Source of the DNA: Amycolatopsis lurida
GTDB lineage: Bacteria; Actinomycetota; Actinomycetes; Mycobacteriales; Pseudonocardiaceae
Reading direction: 5' to 3'
DNA length: 64,000 bases
Assembly: GCF_900105055.1 (NCBI RefSeq)
Contig: NZ_FNTA01000003.1
Coordinates: 496,001-560,000, forward strand
The notes beneath the pieces were generated by a model that saw only the letters and a program-made list of their open reading frames with translations, was not told the DNA's origin and did not search any database. Both the position numbers and the translations under genes were made by a program. Shown here piece by piece: positions 59,845 through 64,000 of the stretch (its first letter is position 1; every line of letters starts with the position of its first letter).

Positions 59845-60798
59845 TCAATGCCAGCCGAGGCAGGATCGGTGCCGCCAGTAGGCGACCGGTTCCTCCGCGA
59901 GCGCGGCCAGCTCCGCGAGTTCGTCTTCGATGAGTTTCACCTTCGCGGCAACGAGATTCTCCGCGAGCTGAGCGGTGCTCGACGGGCCGATGACCGCGAT
60001 CGGACGCCAGTCCTGCGCCAGCACCGCCGCGATGGCCACCGCGTCCGGACCCGCGCCGTGCTCCCGCGCGATCCGCGCGAGCGGCGACGGCGGCTCGACC
60101 ACCAGGCGTCCGTTCGCGACGGTTTCCTTGACCAGTACCCGTTTTCCGGCGGCGTGCGCTTCGGCGAGCGCCGGGCCGGCGGACGGTTCGAGCAGGTTCC
60201 AGGTCGACTGCACGGTGCTGAAGACCGGCGTTCCGGCCACTTCCAGCTCGAACGCCCGGCGGACCGTGTCCGCCTGCGACGGTCCGGACGTCGAGAACCC
60301 CACCGGCACCCCGTCCGCGGCGAGTTCCGCCAGCGCGCCGATCAGGCGGTCGTCGGTGAACAGTGGACTGTCCACAGTGAGCGAGTGGACTTGGTAGAGC
60401 GAGATCGCCTTCCCCAGCAGGCCGACGGATTCGGACCACTGTTCGGCGAACCGCGCCGCGGTGTGCTCCTTGACCTCGTGCACCTCCGCGTCGAGCTTCC
60501 ACTCGCCCACGTAGCGGTAGCCCCATTTGCTCGACACGGTGACGTCCGGGTGGCCGCGGCCGGCGAGCCAGCCGGCGAGGAACTCCTCTGACGAACCATA
60601 CGAACGGGCGACGTCGATCCAGCGGACGCCCGCGCGGTACGCGTCGTCCATGACGTCGTAGGTCGCCGCGCGCATCGCCTCGAACCCGCGTCCGGGCGGC
60701 AGCGCGTCGACCCGGCCGAGGTTGATGTACGCGGGCCGGCCGAGCGCCGCCAGCCCGACGGCGATCCGGTCGCCGACGGGGGTTTCCGAGTCTGTCAC
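59845..60798 (-). CDS. Aldo/keto reductase
   Basis: 317 residues from GTG 60798, with AGGAG upstream. TIM-barrel NADPH oxidoreductase: GVRWIDVARSYGSSEEFLAGW holds Asp and Tyr, SSKWGYRY the Lys, YQVHSLTVDS the His of the tetrad. Start overlaps the stop of the small gene upstream (GTGA), so they are co-translated. Substrate unknown. Confidence 0.92.
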   Translation of the reverse strand: MTDSETPVGDRIAVGLAALGRPAYINLGRVDALPPGRGFEAMRAATYDVMDDAYRAGVRWIDVARSYGSSEEFLAGWLAGRGHPDVTVSSKWGYRYVGEWKLDAEVHEVKEHTAARFAEQWSESVGLLGKAISLYQVHSLTVDSPLFTDDRLIGALAELAADGVPVGFSTSGPSQADTVRRAFELEVAGTPVFSTVQSTWNLLEPSAGPALAEAHAAGKRVLVKETVANGRLVVEPPSPLARIAREHGAGPDAVAIAAVLAQDWRPIAVIGPSSTAQLAENLVAAKVKLIEDELAELAALAEEPVAYWRHRSCLGWH

Positions 60799-61139
60799 CG
60801 GGCTCCTTCGTTCTTGTGGCGGAGGATCGCGAGCCACTGACTCGAGTTCTGCGCCTGCCGATGGAGTTTTTCGAGACGCGCCGCCGGAGCCCGAACGTAA
60901 CCCTTGCCGAAGACCGGCGCGATCTGGCGAAGGCTGGCGCCCTCCTCCCTGGCGGCGAGCAGCGCCCAGTCCGACGCGTCGGCGCAGGCCGCGGACGCAC
61001 GGCGCAACTCCCCCAGGATCTCGATCAGCTCGGGGGCGCTCACCTCTCCCGCCCGGACGGCGGCGGCCGTTGTTTCCAGCCAGGCCAGGACATCGGCTTC
61101 GGTGATCGGCGCGCGCGGGCGCCCGGAAGATTCGTTCAC
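60795..61139 (-). CDS. Small alpha-helical protein coupled to aldo/keto reductase
   Basis: 114 residues, all helical, no membrane segment. LAWLETTAAAVRAGEVSAPELIEIL and the following SDWALLAAREEGASLRQIAPVFG resemble a helix-turn-helix of sigma-region-4 type (ASLRQIAPVFGKGYV), so a DNA-binding role is possible. GTG 61139 lies eight bases after TATACT. Translation is coupled to the reductase; it may regulate it. Confidence 0.65.
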   Translation of the reverse strand: MNESSGRPRAPITEADVLAWLETTAAAVRAGEVSAPELIEILGELRRASAACADASDWALLAAREEGASLRQIAPVFGKGYVRAPAARLEKLHRQAQNSSQWLAILRHKNEGAR

Positions 61140-61282
61140 AGCCCGAGAGTATAGGCCGTTATACAGACAGTTCGAGTGACCGCCGCGCGCAAGTCTTGGG
61201 ACACATCGTCCGAAAACCGCTGGAGCGCAACGGGCTTCCGGGTTTCACTGAACCCTTGCTTGAGGATTCAGGAGAAGGACAA

Positions 61283-62194
61283 TTGGGACGTTTCGGTATC
61301 GCGATCCGGTTCGCGGCGCTCGCGGTCGTCTGGGGTGCGAGTTTTCTGTTCATCAAGGTCGGTCTCACCGGCCTGTCGCCCGCTCAGGTGGCGCTCTCGC
61401 GCATCTGCCTCGGTGCCGTGGCGCTGATCGCCATCGCCGCGTGGCGCCGTAAGCCGCTCCCCCGCGACCCGGCGCTCTGGGGCCATCTCGCGGTGGTCTC
61501 CGTACTGCTGTGCGTCATCCCGTTCCTGCTCTTCTCGTGGGCCGAGCAGTACATCTCGTCCGGGCTCGCCAGCATCTTCAACGCGACGACCCCGCTGATC
61601 ACGATGCTCATCGCCGCCGCGGCCCTGCCGTCGGAACGGTTCACCAAGGCCCGCACGACGGGCCTGATCCTCGGTTTCCTCGGCGTGCTCACCATCGTCG
61701 GGGTCTGGCGAGGGATCGACGTGTCCCACGAACTGACCGCGCAGCTGGCCTGCCTCGGCGCGACGACCTGCTACGGCATCTCGTTCGTCTACGTGCGACG
61801 GTTCATCTCCTGGCGGAACCTCGACGCGCCCACTGTCGCACTCGGACAGGTCTGCTGTGGCGCCGTCGTGATGCTGGTGCTCGCGCCGTTCATCGCGACG
61901 ACCCCGGTCCGCCTGGACACGCCGATCGTGCTCAGCATGATCGCGCTCGGCGCACTGGGCACCGGCCTCGCCTACGCCTGGAACGCTTCGATCATCGCGG
62001 CGTGGGGCGCGTCGAACGCGTCGGCGGTGACCTACCTCACACCGGTCGTCGGCGTGCTGCTCGGTGTACTGGTCCTCGACGAACCCTTGGCGTGGAACCA
62101 GCCTGTCGGCGCGCTGCTCGTCGTCCTCGGCATCCTGGCCGCTCACGGGCGGCTGAGCGTGCGCAAGAAAGTCCGGGAACCCGTACCCGCGTGA
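61283..62194 (+). CDS. EamA/DMT superfamily transporter
   Basis: 303 residues, ten membrane segments in two EamA repeats (RFAALAVVWGASFLFIKVGL; second repeat from about 160). Start TTG 61283 is chosen because GGAGAAGG precedes it and the residues before it are not membrane-like; an upstream ATG would add 29 residues. Exports metabolites or amino acids, with substrate unknown. It interrupts the region between arc and dop. Confidence 0.87.
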   Translation: MGRFGIAIRFAALAVVWGASFLFIKVGLTGLSPAQVALSRICLGAVALIAIAAWRRKPLPRDPALWGHLAVVSVLLCVIPFLLFSWAEQYISSGLASIFNATTPLITMLIAAAALPSERFTKARTTGLILGFLGVLTIVGVWRGIDVSHELTAQLACLGATTCYGISFVYVRRFISWRNLDAPTVALGQVCCGAVVMLVLAPFIATTPVRLDTPIVLSMIALGALGTGLAYAWNASIIAAWGASNASAVTYLTPVVGVLLGVLVLDEPLAWNQPVGALLVVLGILAAHGRLSVRKKVREPVPA

Positions 62195-62196
62195 CG

Positions 62197-62242
62197 CGAA
62201 AGGGCCCTTCGCCGCAGAAGGCTGCGGCGAAGGGCCCTTTCG
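62197..62242. terminator. Perfect hairpin between convergent genes
   Basis: 21-base perfect arms CGAAAGGGCCCTTCGCCGCA(G) and complement with loop AAGG, two bases after the EamA stop and 8 before the arc stop. Bidirectional terminator. Confidence 0.85.
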
Positions 62243-62249
62243 GCTTGCC

Positions 62250-64000
62250 CTACAGGTACTGACCGGTGTTCGTGGCGGTGTCGATCGCCCGCCCCGAATC
62301 CTGGTTCTTGCCGGTGACGAGCGTGCGGATGTACACGATCCGCTCGCCCTTCTTGCCGGAGATCCGGGCCCAGTCGTCCGGGTTGGTGGTGTTGGGCAGG
62401 TCCTCGTTCTCCGCGAACTCGTCGACGATCGCGTCCAGCAGGTGCTGCACGCGCAGGCCGGGCTGCTGGGTCTCCAGCACCGACTTGATCGCCGACTTCT
62501 TCGCCCGGTCCACGATGTTCTGGATCATCGCGCCCGAGTTGAAGTCGCGGAAGTACAGGACTTCCTTGTCACCGTTGGCGTAGGTGACCTCGAGGAACCG
62601 GTTTTCGTCCGTCTCCTCGTACATCCGCTCGACCGTGTGCTGGATCATCGCGTCGAACGTCGCCCTGCGGTCCCCGCCGAACTCGGCGAGGTCGTCCGCG
62701 TGGATGGGCAGGCCATCGGACAGGTACTTGGAGAAGATGTCCTTCGCGCCTTCGGCGTCCGGACGCTCGATCTTGATCTTGACGTCGAGCCGGCCCGGCC
62801 GCAGGATCGCCGGGTCGATCATGTCCTCGCGGTTGGAGGCGCCGATGACGATGACGTTCTCCAGGCCTTCCACACCGTCGATCTCCGAAAGCAGCTGCGG
62901 GACGATCGTGGTCTCCACGTCGGAGGACACGCCCGAACCGCGGGTGCGGAAGATCGAGTCCATCTCGTCGAAGAACACGATCACCGGGGTGCCTTCGGAG
63001 GCCTTTTCCCGAGCCCGCTGGAAGATCAGGCGGATATGCCGCTCGGTCTCCCCGACGAACTTGTTCAGCAGTTCCGGACCCTTGATGTTCAGGAAGTAGG
63101 ACTTCCCGTCCGCCGCGTCGCCGCGGGCTTCCGCGACCTTCTTGGCGAGCGAGTTGGCCACCGCCTTGGCGATGAGGGTCTTACCGCAGCCAGGAGGCCC
63201 GTAGAGCAGGACGCCCTTCGGCGGACGCAACTGGTACTCCTGGTAGAGATCAGCGTGCAGGAACGGAAGCTCGACGGCGTCGCGGATCTGCTCGATCTGC
63301 CGGGTCAGGCCACCGATGTCCTCGTACCGGACGTCGGGCACCTCCTCCAGCACGAGATCCTCGACCTCCGCCTTCGGCACGCGTTCGTAGGCGTAACCGG
63401 CTTTCGAGTCCACCAGCAGGGAATCGCCCGGCTTGAGGGGCTGTTCGGCCAGCGGATCGGAGAGCAGGACGACCCGCTCCTCGTCCGCGTGCCCGACCAC
63501 GAGCGCACGGGGGCTGCCGCCCTCGACGTCCGGGGCCAGCACCTCGCGCAGCGCGCAGACCTCGCCGATCCGCTCGAAGTCACCGCCCTCGACGACGGTC
63601 AGTGCCTCGTTGAGCCGCAACGCCTGTCCGCGCTGAAGCGACGAGACCTCGACCGCGGGTGAGACCGAAACCCGCATTTTGCGGCCCGCGGTGAACACGT
63701 CCACCGTGTTGTCCTCGTACGCGGTGACGAACACGCCGTAACCGCTCGGAGGCTGGGCCAGCCTGTCGACCTCCTCTCGCAACGCGAGCAACTGGCCACG
63801 CGCCTCGCGGAGCGTCTCGACCAGTTTCGTGTTGCGTTCCGTGAGTTGGCTCACTCGTTCCGACGCCTCGGCGAGTCGCTGCTCCAGCACTCGGTTCTGA
63901 CGTGGCGAATCGGTGAGCTTCCGGCGCAGCAGGGCGACTTCCTCCTCGAGGAAGCGGACTTGACGTGCCTGCTCGTCGGACGTGATTCCAGCTCCGGTCG
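62250..64000 (-). CDS. arc: Proteasome-activating AAA ATPase ARC/Mpa, N-terminus cut
   Basis: About 583 residues visible; the frame runs off the right edge, so the start is not seen. N-terminal coiled coil ([29 protein letters not shown]) binds Pup, two OB domains follow, then the AAA domain with Walker [14 protein letters not shown], Walker [13 protein letters not shown] and the sensor region [15 protein letters not shown]. The C-terminal GQYL with penultimate Tyr docks into PrcA. It unfolds pupylated proteins into the 20S core. Confidence 0.97.
   Translation of the reverse strand, partial: TGAGITSDEQARQVRFLEEEVALLRRKLTDSPRQNRVLEQRLAEASERVSQLTERNTKLVETLREARGQLLALREEVDRLAQPPSGYGVFVTAYEDNTVDVFTAGRKMRVSVSPAVEVSSLQRGQALRLNEALTVVEGGDFERIGEVCALREVLAPDVEGGSPRALVVGHADEERVVLLSDPLAEQPLKPGDSLLVDSKAGYAYERVPKAEVEDLVLEEVPDVRYEDIGGLTRQIEQIRDAVELPFLHADLYQEYQLRPPKGVLLYGPPGCGKTLIAKAVANSLAKKVAEARGDAADGKSYFLNIKGPELLNKFVGETERHIRLIFQRAREKASEGTPVIVFFDEMDSIFRTRGSGVSSDVETTIVPQLLSEIDGVEGLENVIVIGASNREDMIDPAILRPGRLDVKIKIERPDAEGAKDIFSKYLSDGLPIHADDLAEFGGDRRATFDAMIQHTVERMYEETDENRFLEVTYANGDKEVLYFRDFNSGAMIQNIVDRAKKSAIKSVLETQQPGLRVQHLLDAIVDEFAENEDLPNTTNPDDWARISGKKGERIVYIRTLVTGKNQDSGRAIDTATNTGQYL

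Noticed and set aside
1..64000. Search for tRNA, rRNA, integrase, transposase or phage genes
   Set aside because: None recognised in gaps or coding regions, so no mobile element or attachment site is claimed.

Overview
The window is high-GC actinobacterial DNA, most likely from the order Pseudonocardiales and plausibly an Amycolatopsis-type genome. The markers are a complete Pup-proteasome locus (arc/mpa, dop, pup, prcB, prcA, pafA, pafB, pafC), two F420-type luciferase-like oxidoreductases, a mycothiol-type DinB/maleylpyruvate isomerase protein, Eis-type acetyltransferases, frequent GTG starts and many apparently leaderless genes. The genus is an inference. No rRNA, tRNA, CRISPR array, insertion sequence or prophage was recognised. 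Layout: 1-2412 is the edge of a peptide-type ABC importer (permease and a membrane-anchored binding protein). 2721-6336 is a divergent cluster of two polytopic membrane proteins, a His-bearing cupredoxin-like lipoprotein and a 48-residue membrane peptide, of unknown function. 6337-16535 is an accessory region of regulator/enzyme pairs (TetR with a monooxygenase, HxlR with thiolase and an iron-sulfur protein), a phosphatase, an ECF41-like sigma factor, a secreted GH5 cellulase and others. 16609-27476 holds a secreted GH1 glycosidase, an ABC-F ATPase behind a leader-peptide attenuator, an Rv1733c-like protein, an M55/M20 peptidase pair, a TetR/flavin monooxygenase pair and a secreted SGNH hydrolase. 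27473-37862 holds a toxin-antitoxin pair, Lrp and M24 peptidase, ArsR with MFS exporter, flavin reductase, exonuclease, pirin, and a tandem duplication of a DUF4333 plus Eis module. 38416-64000 is the conserved helY-tatC-tatA-pafC-pafB-pafA-prcA-prcB-pup-dop-arc backbone, nearly all on the minus strand. Lineage-specific genes are inserted in it, such as a PAP2/lipid-kinase fusion, Nudix, aldo/keto reductase and an EamA exporter. How the genes work together: PafA attaches Pup to target lysines, Dop removes it, ARC unfolds pupylated proteins and feeds them to the PrcA/PrcB core, and PafB/PafC control DNA-damage genes. Pup here is encoded with a C-terminal Glu (GGE), so it does not need the deamidation that the GGQ form requires. 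From memory, gene order from the M24 peptidase (Rv2089c) through the exonuclease (Rv2090), DUF4333 protein (Rv2091c), HelY, Tat, Paf and proteasome genes matches Mycobacterium tuberculosis Rv2089c-Rv2115c. Non-coding structure is unusually informative. A seven-codon leader peptide precedes the ABC-F gene with a stem running from its stop codon to the Shine-Dalgarno sequence. Several operators are visible between divergent regulator/enzyme pairs. Two families of dispersed long palindromes sit at gene ends, a 21-bp tandem repeat occurs at two distant loci, and there is a four-fold nested palindrome upstream of the PrcA terminator. TANNNT-like hexamers 6-8 bases before start codons recur at many genes and were used to decide several starts.
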